Translations under genes and position numbers: made by a program | Notes under the pieces: generated by a model | What the model was told of the DNA's origin: nothing | Seen by the model: only the letters and a program-made list of their open reading frames with translations | Database searches by the model: none | Assembly (NCBI RefSeq): GCF_016591715.1 | Contig: NZ_AP024109.1 | Location: 3,658,001 to 3,722,000, forward strand | From: Mesorhizobium sp. J8 | GTDB lineage: Bacteria; Pseudomonadota; Alphaproteobacteria; Rhizobiales; Rhizobiaceae | Length of the DNA stretch: 64,000 bases | Direction: 5' to 3' | Part shown: positions 19,219 to 26,847 of the stretch, piece after piece | Position numbering within the stretch: the stretch's first letter is position 1 | Layout of the letters: each line of letters starts with the position of its first letter

Positions 19219-19986
19219 CTATTCGAGCGCGGTCTCGATCAGCCGGACCTCCGTCTCCTCGCAGATCCGGCGGATCGAGGGGATGTCGCAACGATCGGTG
19301 ATGAAGGTATTCACCTGCGAAAGGTGACCGATCCGGACTGGTGCCGTGCGCTCGAATTTGGTCCTGTCGGAGACCAGAATGACATGACGCGCATTGGCGA
19401 TGATGGCCTGCGCCACCTTCACTTCGCGGAAATCGAAATCGAGCAGCGCGCCGTCATGATCGATCGCTGAGGCGCCGATGACGGCGTAGTCGACCTTGAA
19501 CTGGCGTATGAAATCGACGGCCGCTTCGCCGACAACGCCCCCGTCGGAGCCGCGCACCACGCCGCCGGCGATCACCACCTCTATCGTAGGATATATGCGC
19601 ATCCTATTGGCAACATTGATGTTATTGGTGATCACCATAAGCCCGCTATGGTCGAGCAGCGCCTTGCTGACGGCCTCGGTGGTGGTGCCGATATTGATAA
19701 ACAGCGAGGCATTGTCCGGGATCAACCGCGCCGCCGCGCTGCCGATCGCCTCCTTCTCGTCGGCGGCGATCTTGCGGCGCGCCTCATACTCCATGTTCTC
19801 GATGCCGGACGGAAACAGCGCGCCGCCGTGGATGCGGGTGAGCAGGCGCTGATCGCAGAGATCGTTAAGATCCTTGCGGATGGTCTGCGGCGTCACATTG
19901 AAATGCGTCGCCAGATCGTCGACCAGAACCCGGCCATGATCTTTCGCCATCTGGATGATTTCGGCGTGACGTGGCGAAAGAAACAT
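19219..19986 (-). CDS. glpR: DeoR-family glycerol-3-phosphate regulon repressor
   Basis: The 255-aa regulator has an N-terminal DeoR helix-turn-helix (RHAEIIQMAKDHGRVLVDDLATHFNVTPQTIRKDLNDL) and the DeoR C-terminal sensor domain (NIGTTTEAVSKAL, TNNINVANRM, DYAVIGASAIDHDGALLDFD, VSDRTKFER). It lies immediately upstream of and co-directional with glpD, so it most likely represses the glycerol genes and responds to glycerol-3-phosphate. The start follows GGAG. Confidence 0.93.
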   Translation of the reverse strand: MFLSPRHAEIIQMAKDHGRVLVDDLATHFNVTPQTIRKDLNDLCDQRLLTRIHGGALFPSGIENMEYEARRKIAADEKEAIGSAAARLIPDNASLFINIGTTTEAVSKALLDHSGLMVITNNINVANRMRIYPTIEVVIAGGVVRGSDGGVVGEAAVDFIRQFKVDYAVIGASAIDHDGALLDFDFREVKVAQAIIANARHVILVSDRTKFERTAPVRIGHLSQVNTFITDRCDIPSIRRICEETEVRLIETALE

Positions 19987-19999
19987 CCGGCTCCTCCAT

Positions 20000-20032
20000 T
20001 TTCGTTTTTTCCGTCTATATCGGAAAACGAAA
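20000..20032. promoter_or_regulatory. Inverted repeat upstream of glpR, candidate GlpR operator
   Basis: TTTCGTTTTTTCCG (20000-20013) faces CGGAAAACGAAA (20021-20032), a near-perfect inverted repeat with a 7-base spacer, 14 bp upstream of the glpR start. Arms of TTTCGTTT type are known in GlpR operators of other proteobacteria. Autoregulation of glpR is the simplest reading. Confidence 0.6.
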
Positions 20033-20110
20033 GCGAAGAAAAGGTATAAGCCGGCTAACGAAAATCACCTGATTGCAAAAGGCAAACCGGCGCGGAACGT
20101 CTCCGACGTC

Positions 20111-21523
20111 TCAGGACGAGCGCCGCGCAATCTCGGTTATGACGTCGAACGCCGCATCGACATCGGCCGCCGTCGCCTCGAACTGCCCCGCCTGAAAGCG
20201 GATCGCCACGCGCCCATCGACTCGCGTTTGCGTCAGGTAAATGCGGCCATCGGTGTTGATGGCGTCGACGAGGCGGAGATTGTGCTCGTCCGGATCGGCG
20301 CCCGAGGGCGCTTGGTGACGGAACGAGAACAGCGAAAGCATCGGCTCGCTGGCGAGATCGAAATCCGCTTCCCCGGCGAGGCGCGCGGCAAGCCCTGTGC
20401 TCCAGGCGACGTGGTTGCGGATCATGGTGCGCAGGCCCTCGAGGCCATGGGCGCGCAGCAGGAACCAGAGTTTGAGCGCGCGGAAGCGGCGCCCCAGCGG
20501 CACCGACCATTCCGAATAGTTGATGATGCCGTCGTGGCCGCGTGTCTTCAGATAATCCGGCTTGATCGCCAGCGTGCGCACGAGATCCTCCGGCTGGCGC
20601 ACGAACTGGATCGAGCAATCGAACTGGGCGCCGAGCCATTTGTGCGGATTGAAGACGATGGAATCGGCGCCTTCGACGCCCGCCCAGAAATGCCGGTATT
20701 CCGGGCAGATCATCGCCGAGCCGGCCCAGGCCGCATCGACATGCAGGTAAAGCCCATGCCGCTTCGCCACAGCGGCCACCGCGGCGATGTCGTCGGTGCC
20801 GCCGGTGCTGGTGCCGCCGACGCAAGCGATGATGCCTGCCGGCAGCAGACCGGCTTCACGATCGGCAAGGATCGCCGCCTCCAGGGCCGCCGTGTCCATC
20901 GCGCGAAAACGTCCGGAGACCGGGATGCGGACAAGGTTGTCCTCGCCGATGCCCGAGACCCAGATGGCGCGATCGATCGAGGTGTGGACCTGGTCGGAGC
21001 AATAGACGCGCAGCTTGCCCTGTCCGGCCAGCCCCTTCTTGTTTCCCTGCCAGTCGAGCGCCCGCTCGCGCATGGTGAGCACTGCGGCAAGCGTCGCCGA
21101 CGAGGCCGAATCCTGGATGACGCCGGAAAACCCTTCAGGCAGGCCAAGCGCCTGGCGCATCCAGTCGACGATGCGCGTCTCGAGTTCGGTCGCCGCCGGC
21201 GAGGTCTGCCACAGCATGCATTGCGCGGCCATCGCCGAGACCAGATATTCGGCAACCACCGAGACAGGCGCCGCATTGGCCGGGAAATAGGCGAAGAAGC
21301 GCGGATGCTGCCAATGCGTCATGCCCGGCACGATCTTGGCTTCGAAATCGGCGAAGATCTTTTCCATCGGTTCGGGCAATTCGGGCGGCGAGGCCTCGAT
21401 GCTCCTGAAGATTTCCCCCGGCGCGATTGCGGGCCGAACCGGACGGTCACGCAGGCCCGCGCGGTAGTCGGCGCCCCAATCGGCAGCCCGCCGGGACCAG
21501 TCGCGAAATTCCTCATTCTCCAT
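20111..21523 (-). CDS. PLP-dependent amino acid decarboxylase, group II
   Basis: The 470-aa enzyme is of the aromatic-L-amino-acid decarboxylase type: THWQHPRFFAYFPAN near residue 70, DSASSATLAAVL, VHVDAAW-like LYLHVDAAWAGSA, and the PLP lysine in NPHKWLG. It releases CO2 from an L-amino acid, forming an amine such as tryptamine, tyramine or phenethylamine. The substrate cannot be read from the sequence. It stands alone, 124 bp from glpR, with a palindrome upstream of its start that may be an operator. Plant-associated bacteria use such enzymes for amine synthesis, but that is inference. Confidence 0.9.
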   Translation of the reverse strand: MENEEFRDWSRRAADWGADYRAGLRDRPVRPAIAPGEIFRSIEASPPELPEPMEKIFADFEAKIVPGMTHWQHPRFFAYFPANAAPVSVVAEYLVSAMAAQCMLWQTSPAATELETRIVDWMRQALGLPEGFSGVIQDSASSATLAAVLTMRERALDWQGNKKGLAGQGKLRVYCSDQVHTSIDRAIWVSGIGEDNLVRIPVSGRFRAMDTAALEAAILADREAGLLPAGIIACVGGTSTGGTDDIAAVAAVAKRHGLYLHVDAAWAGSAMICPEYRHFWAGVEGADSIVFNPHKWLGAQFDCSIQFVRQPEDLVRTLAIKPDYLKTRGHDGIINYSEWSVPLGRRFRALKLWFLLRAHGLEGLRTMIRNHVAWSTGLAARLAGEADFDLASEPMLSLFSFRHQAPSGADPDEHNLRLVDAINTDGRIYLTQTRVDGRVAIRFQAGQFEATAADVDAAFDVITEIARRSS

Positions 21524-21580
21524 GTTTTTCCTCCCAGCAGCCGTCGAAGATACGGCCGATCGAGCCGTCTTCGAATTTAA

Positions 21581-21592
21581 TTAACATGTTAA
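21581..21592. promoter_or_regulatory. TTAACATGTTAA palindrome upstream of the decarboxylase
   Basis: A perfect 12-bp palindrome in an AT-rich island (TTTAATTAACATGTTAAAT) about 60 bp upstream of the decarboxylase start. It is the only strongly AT-rich, symmetric stretch in this gap and could be a repressor operator overlapping the promoter. No regulator gene is adjacent. Confidence 0.45.
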
Positions 21593-21625
21593 ATATGGCA
21601 ACGCAACGGTGGAATGGGAGGAGCC

Positions 21626-22357
21626 CTACCCCGGAAAATCGGGCAGATTTGAAAACGCGATCTTCAGCGCGTTGGACCAGCCATCGGAAATGGTTCGGTA
21701 ATAAGGATCATCCTGGCCGATCCGTCGGTTCAGCCCCACCCTGAGCGCATCCCGTTCCAGGAACAGCAGGTCGAGCGGCAGGCCGACCGAAAGGTTGGAT
21801 TTCAGCGTCGAGTCGAACGACACCAGAAGCAGCTTCACCGTTTCGGCTAGGCTCATTGTCCGGTCATAGGCGCGGATGATGATCGGCTTACCGTATTTCG
21901 TCTCGCCGATCTGGAAGAAAGGCGTGTCGTCGGTCGACTCGATGAAGTTGCCTTCCGGATAGATCATGAACAGCCTGGGCGAGCTGCCCTTGATCTGGCC
22001 GCCTAGGATGAAGGAGGCATTGAAGTAGGAATCCGCCTTGTCGCCGTTCGGCGAGGCATGCTCGATGACTTCCTTGACCGTCTCACCGACCAGCCGCACC
22101 GTCTGGTACATGGATGGCGTCTCGAGCAGCTTGGGATGACGGTCGCCAGCGGCCTTGTTGCGTTCGTCGAGCAGGCTGACCACGGCCTGCGTTGTGGCAA
22201 GATTGCCCGCCGACATCAGCACGATCACGCGCTCGCCCGGCTCTTCCCACACATGCATCTTCTTGAAGGTCGAGATCGAATCCATGCCGGCATTGGTGCG
22301 CGTGTCCGACATGAATACGAGCCCGCGATCGATCTTGAGGCCGACGCAATAGGTCAT
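21626..22357 (-). CDS. Anbu-type proteasome-like peptidase
   Basis: From ATG 22357 the 243-aa product begins MTYCVGLKIDRGLVFMSDTRTNAG, with the candidate N-terminal nucleophile Thr2, Asp in SDTRTN and Lys in STFKKMHV. These are the Ntn-hydrolase residues of the proteasome beta fold. Anbu (ancestral beta subunit) proteins form ring assemblies related to HslV. A longer frame to 22648 is an artefact because the motif starts at Met98. It closes a four-gene set with transglutaminase, alpha-E and ATP-grasp proteins, the usual Anbu neighbourhood. The substrate is unknown. Confidence 0.92.
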   Translation of the reverse strand: MTYCVGLKIDRGLVFMSDTRTNAGMDSISTFKKMHVWEEPGERVIVLMSAGNLATTQAVVSLLDERNKAAGDRHPKLLETPSMYQTVRLVGETVKEVIEHASPNGDKADSYFNASFILGGQIKGSSPRLFMIYPEGNFIESTDDTPFFQIGETKYGKPIIIRAYDRTMSLAETVKLLLVSFDSTLKSNLSVGLPLDLLFLERDALRVGLNRRIGQDDPYYRTISDGWSNALKIAFSNLPDFPG

Positions 22358-22372
22358 GGTCGCTCTTCTGCT

Positions 22373-22416
22373 GAGCAACTCCGGGAAAGGCGTATAGCGT
22401 TTTTTTGCCCGGAATT
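22373..22416. repeat. Palindromic intergenic repeat, degenerate copy
   Basis: GAGCAACTCCGGGAAAG...CCCGGAATTGCG followed by an A-rich tail AAAACAAAGAGATAGAGCGG matches the repeat family but with a decayed stem. It fills the gap between the transglutaminase gene and Anbu. Confidence 0.6.
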
Positions 22417-22491
22417 GCGTGAAAACAAAGAGATAGAGCGGCTCGGCGATTCTATCAAACGCTGAACCCGCCCCCTGCGATTCGAGGCGGA

Positions 22492-23286
22492 TTACTGCTC
22501 TACCGTGACGGTGACGGCAAGCTTCTCTTGCGCCTGCCCCAAGAGTATGCCCGACACTGGCGAGGCGTCGCGATAGTCGCGCCCCGTCGCCACCCGCACA
22601 TAGCGTTCGTCCGGAGAGATACCGTTCGCCGGGTCGAAGGCAACCCATCCGAGCCCGACGACATAAGCCTCGGCCCAGGCATGGCTCGCGGCCTGCTCGA
22701 CGGCCGCATCCATCATCAGGTAGCCGCTGACATAACGGGCGGGAAAACCAAGCGCGCCGGCGGCGGCGATGAAGATGTGGCTGTGGTCCTGACAGACGCC
22801 GGACTTCAGCGCGAGCGCCTCCTCGGCCGGCGTCACGACGCTGGTCGTTCCCGGTCTGTAGGCGACGCGTTCGCGGATCACCCCCATCAACCGGTGCAAT
22901 CGCTCGATCTCGGTGCCCTGCCCGACCGCGCCGGCCAATTCGCGTATGCCCTTGCCGGCAGCGGTGAGCGGCGTCTGCTGTGCGAACAGCCAGAGCGGCG
23001 CAAAGCCCTGATGCGGCCCCGTCACGCCCGCCGTATCATGCGTGGTCACCTCGCCCGCGGCCTCGACGGTGATCGAGTTCCGGCCGCTCTCGGCGCTCAC
23101 CAGCCGTGTGTCGTTGCCGAAATGGTCGGCGAAGCGCACCTCCTCGCGCGCGCCGTCCACCTTGATCGCCCAGGAACCGACTGTCTGCGTGCGCCCGCTG
23201 GAAGGGAGCAGGCGCAACCGCTGCAGCAGGTACTGCACCGGCTGATCGTAACGGTACTCGGTGCGATGGGTGATCTTGAGCCGCAT
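22492..23286 (-). CDS. Transglutaminase-like cysteine peptidase family protein
   Basis: The 264-aa protein has an N-terminal beta region (bacterial transglutaminase-like N domain) and a C-terminal transglutaminase core with the triad C165 (GVCQDHSH), H202 (SHAWAEAYV) and D218 (FDPANG). It lies 21 bp after the alpha-E gene, in the cluster that Iyer and colleagues linked to peptide ligation and cleavage. It probably hydrolyses or transfers an amide bond of the product made by the ATP-grasp protein; direct evidence is lacking. Confidence 0.92.
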   Translation of the reverse strand: MRLKITHRTEYRYDQPVQYLLQRLRLLPSSGRTQTVGSWAIKVDGAREEVRFADHFGNDTRLVSAESGRNSITVEAAGEVTTHDTAGVTGPHQGFAPLWLFAQQTPLTAAGKGIRELAGAVGQGTEIERLHRLMGVIRERVAYRPGTTSVVTPAEEALALKSGVCQDHSHIFIAAAGALGFPARYVSGYLMMDAAVEQAASHAWAEAYVVGLGWVAFDPANGISPDERYVRVATGRDYRDASPVSGILLGQAQEKLAVTVTVEQ

Positions 23287-23307
23287 AGCGCTCGCCCTCG
23301 GCTGTGC

Positions 23308-24249
23308 TCAATAGAACCGGTAGTCCTGGGCGATCTCGTCGCCCAGCCTGGTGTTGTCGCGAATGAACTCGTGCAGGAACTCGTGCAGGCCGTGGTCGAA
23401 TATGTCCTTGATCGAACCCTTCCTCAGCATCGCCTGGATCTTCTCGTAAGTGGCGTGGCAGGCGTGGCGCTCGCCATAGTCGTCGGCGAGAAATTTCAAA
23501 TGCTCGCCCAGGAACCGGTAGCAGAAGGTCAGCGAACGCGGCATGCGCACATTGAGGATCAGATAGTCGGCGATGTTCGTCGGCTTGTAGTCGGCTTCAT
23601 AGACCCAGCGATAGGAGCGATGCGCCGACACCGAACGCAGGATCGACTCCCACTGGTAGTTGTCCAGCGTCGAGCCGACCCAGGACAGCGAAGGCAGCAG
23701 CACATAATATTTCACGTCGAGGATGCGCGCCGTGTTGTCGGCGCGCTCGACATAAGTGCCGAGCTGCGAGAAATCGAAGATCTCGTTGCGCAGCATCGTG
23801 CCGTAGAACGAGCCGCGGATCAGCGCCGTCTCGCGCTTGATAGCGTCGAGCACCGTAGGCAGGTCCCGCTCGTCGATGGGCTTCGCCAGCATGCGCTTCA
23901 GCGACATCCAGGCTTCGTTGATGCTTTCCCAGGTCTCGCGCGTCAGCGCCGTGCGCACCATGCGAGCATTGTTGCGCGCCGTCTCGATCGACGACATCGT
24001 GCTCGAAGGGTTCGAGGTGTCGCGCAGCAGGAAGTCAGAGACGTTGGCGGCGGTGTACTCCTGGTATTTCTGGCTGAAGGCGAGGTCCGAGCCGGCGCTG
24101 AGCAGCACCGAATTCCACTCCTCGGATGCGTCCTGGGTACGCGTCAGCGCCATGCGCAGGCCGGCATCGACGAGACGCGCCATGTTTTCGGCCCGCTCGA
24201 TATAGCGGTTCATCCAGTAGAGACCGTTGGCGGTGCGGCCCAAAAGCAT
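23308..24249 (-). CDS. Alpha-E domain protein
   Basis: This all-helical 313-aa protein begins MLLGRTANGLYWMNRYIERAENMARLVDAGLRM, the signature of the alpha-E family (DUF403). It has no recognised catalytic motif. Alpha-E proteins nearly always occur beside a circularly permuted ATP-grasp and a transglutaminase. That holds here: it lies 92 bp after the ATP-grasp gene and 21 bp before the transglutaminase gene. A structural or substrate-presenting role is assumed. Confidence 0.92.
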   Translation of the reverse strand: MLLGRTANGLYWMNRYIERAENMARLVDAGLRMALTRTQDASEEWNSVLLSAGSDLAFSQKYQEYTAANVSDFLLRDTSNPSSTMSSIETARNNARMVRTALTRETWESINEAWMSLKRMLAKPIDERDLPTVLDAIKRETALIRGSFYGTMLRNEIFDFSQLGTYVERADNTARILDVKYYVLLPSLSWVGSTLDNYQWESILRSVSAHRSYRWVYEADYKPTNIADYLILNVRMPRSLTFCYRFLGEHLKFLADDYGERHACHATYEKIQAMLRKGSIKDIFDHGLHEFLHEFIRDNTRLGDEIAQDYRFY

Positions 24250-24270
24250 CTCAGCTTGCTCCGGTGTCGA

Positions 24271-24298
24271 GCGAATAGCGAATAGCGAGTAGCGAATA
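24271..24298. repeat. Four tandem heptamers, GCGAATA type
   Basis: Units at 24271, 24278, 24285 and 24292 read GCGAATA, GCGAATA, GCGAGTA and GCGAATA. The array lies in the gap between the ATP-grasp and alpha-E genes, just upstream of the alpha-E start on the minus strand. Seven-base tandem arrays can change length by slippage and so alter the spacing of an mRNA leader. Confidence 0.8.
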
Positions 24299-24341
24299 GG
24301 GAGGATTGCGTTTCATGATTGCTGCGCCCCCCCTGCTCATC

Positions 24342-25778
24342 TCAATCATCCAACACCCAAGTGTCTTTCGTGCCGCCACCTTGTGATGAGTTCACAACCA
24401 GCGAACCTTCCTTCAAGGCAACGCGCGTGAGGCCGCCGGGCACGATCTGGATACGGTCCGAAACCAAGACGTATGGCCGAAGGTCGACATGGCGCGGCGA
24501 CAGGCCCTTTTCGGTCAGGATCGGGCAGGTCGAGAGCGCGAGCGTCGGCTGGGCGATGTAGTTGGAGGGTTTCGCCTGCAGCTTCTTGGCGAATGCCTCG
24601 CATTCCTTCTTGGTCGCCGCCGGTCCCACCAGCATGCCGTAGCCGCCGGAGCCGTGCACTTCCTTGATCACCAGCTCGCCGATGTGCTCCAGCACATATT
24701 TGAGGCTATCCGGCTCCGAGCAACGCCAGGTCGGGATATTGCCCAGGATCGCCTTGCGGCCGGTGTAGAACTCGACGATCTCCGGCATATAGGAATAGAT
24801 CGCCTTGTCGTCGGCGATGCCGGTGCCGGGCGCATTGGCGATGGTAATGTTGCCCGCGCGGTAGACATCCATGATGCCTGGGACGCCGAGCGCCGAGTCC
24901 GGCCGGAACGTCAGCGGATCGAGGAAGGCATCGTCGACGCGCCGGTAGAGCACGTCGATCTGCTTGTAGCCTTCGGTCGTGCGCATCGCCACATGGCCGT
25001 CGACGACGCGCAGATCCTGCCCTTCCACGAGTTGCACGCCCATCTGGTCGGCGAGGAAGGCGTGCTCGAAATAGGCCGAGTTGTAGGAACCCGGCGTCAG
25101 CACCGCGATGGTCGGCGTGCCTTTGGCGCTTTGCGGCCTGACCGCCGCCAGCGACTGGCGCAGCAGCTGCGGATAGTTCTCGACCGGCCGCACCTTGATC
25201 TTCTGGAACAGCTCCGGAAAGAGCTGCATCATCGTCTCGCGGTTCTCCAGCATATAGGAGACGCCGGACGGCGTGCGGGCATTGTCCTCCAGCACGTAGA
25301 ACTCGTTCTCCGAGATGCGCACGATGTCGACGCCGATGATATGTGTATAGACGCCGGCCGGCGGCCTGACGCCGATCATCTCAGGCAGGAAGGCCTCGTT
25401 CCTGGCGATCAGATCCTTGGGCACCCGCCCGGCGCGCAGGATCTCCTGGCGATGGTAGATGTCGTCGAGGAAGGCGTTCAGCGCCTGCACGCGCTGTTCG
25501 ATGCCTTGCGTCAGCCGCCGCCATTCCTGGCCGGAAAGGATGCGCGGGACGATGTCGAAAGGGATCAGCCGCTCGGAAGCTTCCTGCTCGCCATAGACGG
25601 CAAAGGTGATGCCGGTCTTGCGGAAGACGCGCTCGGCGTCCTGCATCTTCTGGGTGAGCCTGGCCGGGTCCTGCTCCTTCAGCCAGCGATCGTAAGCCTC
25701 ATAAGGTCTTCTCAATCCGGAGACTTCCGGAAGCATTTCGTCGAACGCTGCCAATCGCGTACTCCCCTCTGAAGCCAT
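24342..25778 (-). CDS. Circularly permuted ATP-grasp protein
   Basis: The product of about 478 aa contains GLRRPYEAYDRWLKEQ, ERVFRKTGITFAVYGEQ, the RVDDAFLDPLTFRPDS block and GSGGYGMLVGP, hallmarks of the circularly permuted ATP-grasp family (COG2308) predicted to act as amidoligases. It should use ATP to join an amino acid or peptide to an amine; the substrate is not known. The start is uncertain: ATG 25778 is used here, ATG 25811 adds 11 residues, and a TTG after GAGGGGAG is possible. First gene of the four-gene Anbu cluster. Confidence 0.9.
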   Translation of the reverse strand: MASEGSTRLAAFDEMLPEVSGLRRPYEAYDRWLKEQDPARLTQKMQDAERVFRKTGITFAVYGEQEASERLIPFDIVPRILSGQEWRRLTQGIEQRVQALNAFLDDIYHRQEILRAGRVPKDLIARNEAFLPEMIGVRPPAGVYTHIIGVDIVRISENEFYVLEDNARTPSGVSYMLENRETMMQLFPELFQKIKVRPVENYPQLLRQSLAAVRPQSAKGTPTIAVLTPGSYNSAYFEHAFLADQMGVQLVEGQDLRVVDGHVAMRTTEGYKQIDVLYRRVDDAFLDPLTFRPDSALGVPGIMDVYRAGNITIANAPGTGIADDKAIYSYMPEIVEFYTGRKAILGNIPTWRCSEPDSLKYVLEHIGELVIKEVHGSGGYGMLVGPAATKKECEAFAKKLQAKPSNYIAQPTLALSTCPILTEKGLSPRHVDLRPYVLVSDRIQIVPGGLTRVALKEGSLVVNSSQGGGTKDTWVLDD

Positions 25779-25917
25779 TTCACTGGCCCTGCCGGAGAAA
25801 ATCAAGCGCAATCGGCGATTTAGGAAGCCGCGACGGCCACTCTATGCAAATTGTTCAAGGCATGGGCGGCAAGGCCGGGTCAGTACCTGCCTGCCGGCGG
25901 GGCAAAGACAGACCCGG

Positions 25918-26154
25918 TCAGAACGCCCGGAAGGTCACGATGGTGAAGGTGTCCTTGATTCCAGGCAGAACCTGCACCCGCTCGTTGACGAAGTGGCCGA
26001 CATCTTCCTCGTCGTCGATATAGAATTTGGCGAGCAGGTCGTAATTACCGGCGGTCGAGTAGATTTCGGAGGCGATCTCGGCATCGGCGAGCGCGCTGGC
26101 GACCTCATAGGACTTGCCCAGGTCGCACTTGATCTGCACGAAAAATGCCTTCAT
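25918..26154 (-). CDS. Stand-alone Lrp/AsnC ligand-binding domain protein
   Basis: The 78-aa product contains only the C-terminal RAM (AsnC_trans_reg) fold: MKAFFVQIKCDLGKSYEVASAL, then YSTAGNYDLLAKFYIDDEED and VQVLPGIKDTFTIVTF. It lacks the helix-turn-helix of full Lrp proteins. Such short proteins bind small molecules or modulate full-length Lrp proteins by mixed assembly. The gene is isolated between the ATP-grasp and DUF4864 genes. Confidence 0.9.
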   Translation of the reverse strand: MKAFFVQIKCDLGKSYEVASALADAEIASEIYSTAGNYDLLAKFYIDDEEDVGHFVNERVQVLPGIKDTFTIVTFRAF

Positions 26155-26365
26155 TGCCCGGTCCTGCCAGCCTGCTTCACGATCAAGCGGCCCTTGTGGC
26201 AGACTGCCGCCCGGCTTTCAAGCTTTGCCCTCCGCGCAAGTCAAAGAGTAGCTGATCCCGCCCCCCGGCGCTGAAACGACGAAATCTTCGCGGGTCGGTG
26301 AAACCACGCCATGCGGCGCTGCGTATGTTAGATTCGTTCGCCAGCGAATTCCCGGGAGGCAGGCC

Positions 26366-26785
26366 ATGCGCCGTGTGTTGTTCGCATTAGCTCTTGTTCC
26401 TATGTTGATGATCTCGCTTGCCTTCGCAGGCGACGCCGAGATCAAGGCCGCGCAGACCGCCATCGACAGCCAGTTGAAGGCCTTCATCGCCGATGACGGC
26501 GCCACCGCCTACAGTTTCGCCGCGCCGAACGTGAAGCGGATCTTTCCAACGGTCGACACCTTCATGAACATGGTGACGAACGGTTACGCGCCGGTGCGCA
26601 AACCCCAATCCTATTCCTTCGGCAAGGTCGAGGAGACCGCGCCCGGTTCGATCGTCCAGCAGGTGCTGATCGTCGGCCCGGACGGCAAGGATTACGAAGC
26701 GGTCTATACGCTGCAGCGGCAGCCGGACGGCAGCTTCAAGATCACCGGCTGCAGCCTGCGCGCCTCGAACTCGGTCAGCACCTGA
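26366..26785 (+). CDS. DUF4864 secreted protein
   Basis: The 139-aa protein has a Sec signal (MRRVLFALALVPMLMISLAFA) and a mature domain starting DAEIKAAQTAIDSQLKAFIADDGATAYSFAAPNVK, typical of DUF4864. The fold is NTF2/SnoaL-like by family, with unknown function. GGGAGG lies at a normal distance before the ATG. A palindromic repeat begins directly after the stop codon. Confidence 0.88.
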   Translation: MRRVLFALALVPMLMISLAFAGDAEIKAAQTAIDSQLKAFIADDGATAYSFAAPNVKRIFPTVDTFMNMVTNGYAPVRKPQSYSFGKVEETAPGSIVQQVLIVGPDGKDYEAVYTLQRQPDGSFKITGCSLRASNSVST

Positions 26786-26827
26786 GCAATCTCAGGAAAG
26801 CGCGAAGCGATTTCCGTGCGGAGTTGC
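26786..26827. repeat. Palindromic intergenic repeat copy adjoining a stop codon
   Basis: GCAATCTC at 26786 faces GGAGTTGC ending at 26827, enclosing AGGAAAGCGCGAAGCGATTTCC. It has the same layout and GCGAAGCG loop as the other copies, with a partly mismatched outer stem. It starts one base after the DUF4864 stop and lies between convergent genes, so it could act in 3'-end formation. Confidence 0.7.
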
Positions 26828-26847
26828 GACAAAAATAGATATCGGCG

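Noticed and set aside
23308..24249. Long arginine- and alanine-rich frames on the opposite strand of many genes (here and elsewhere)
   Set aside because: They follow codon-position GC bias of the real gene on the other strand and contain no motifs.
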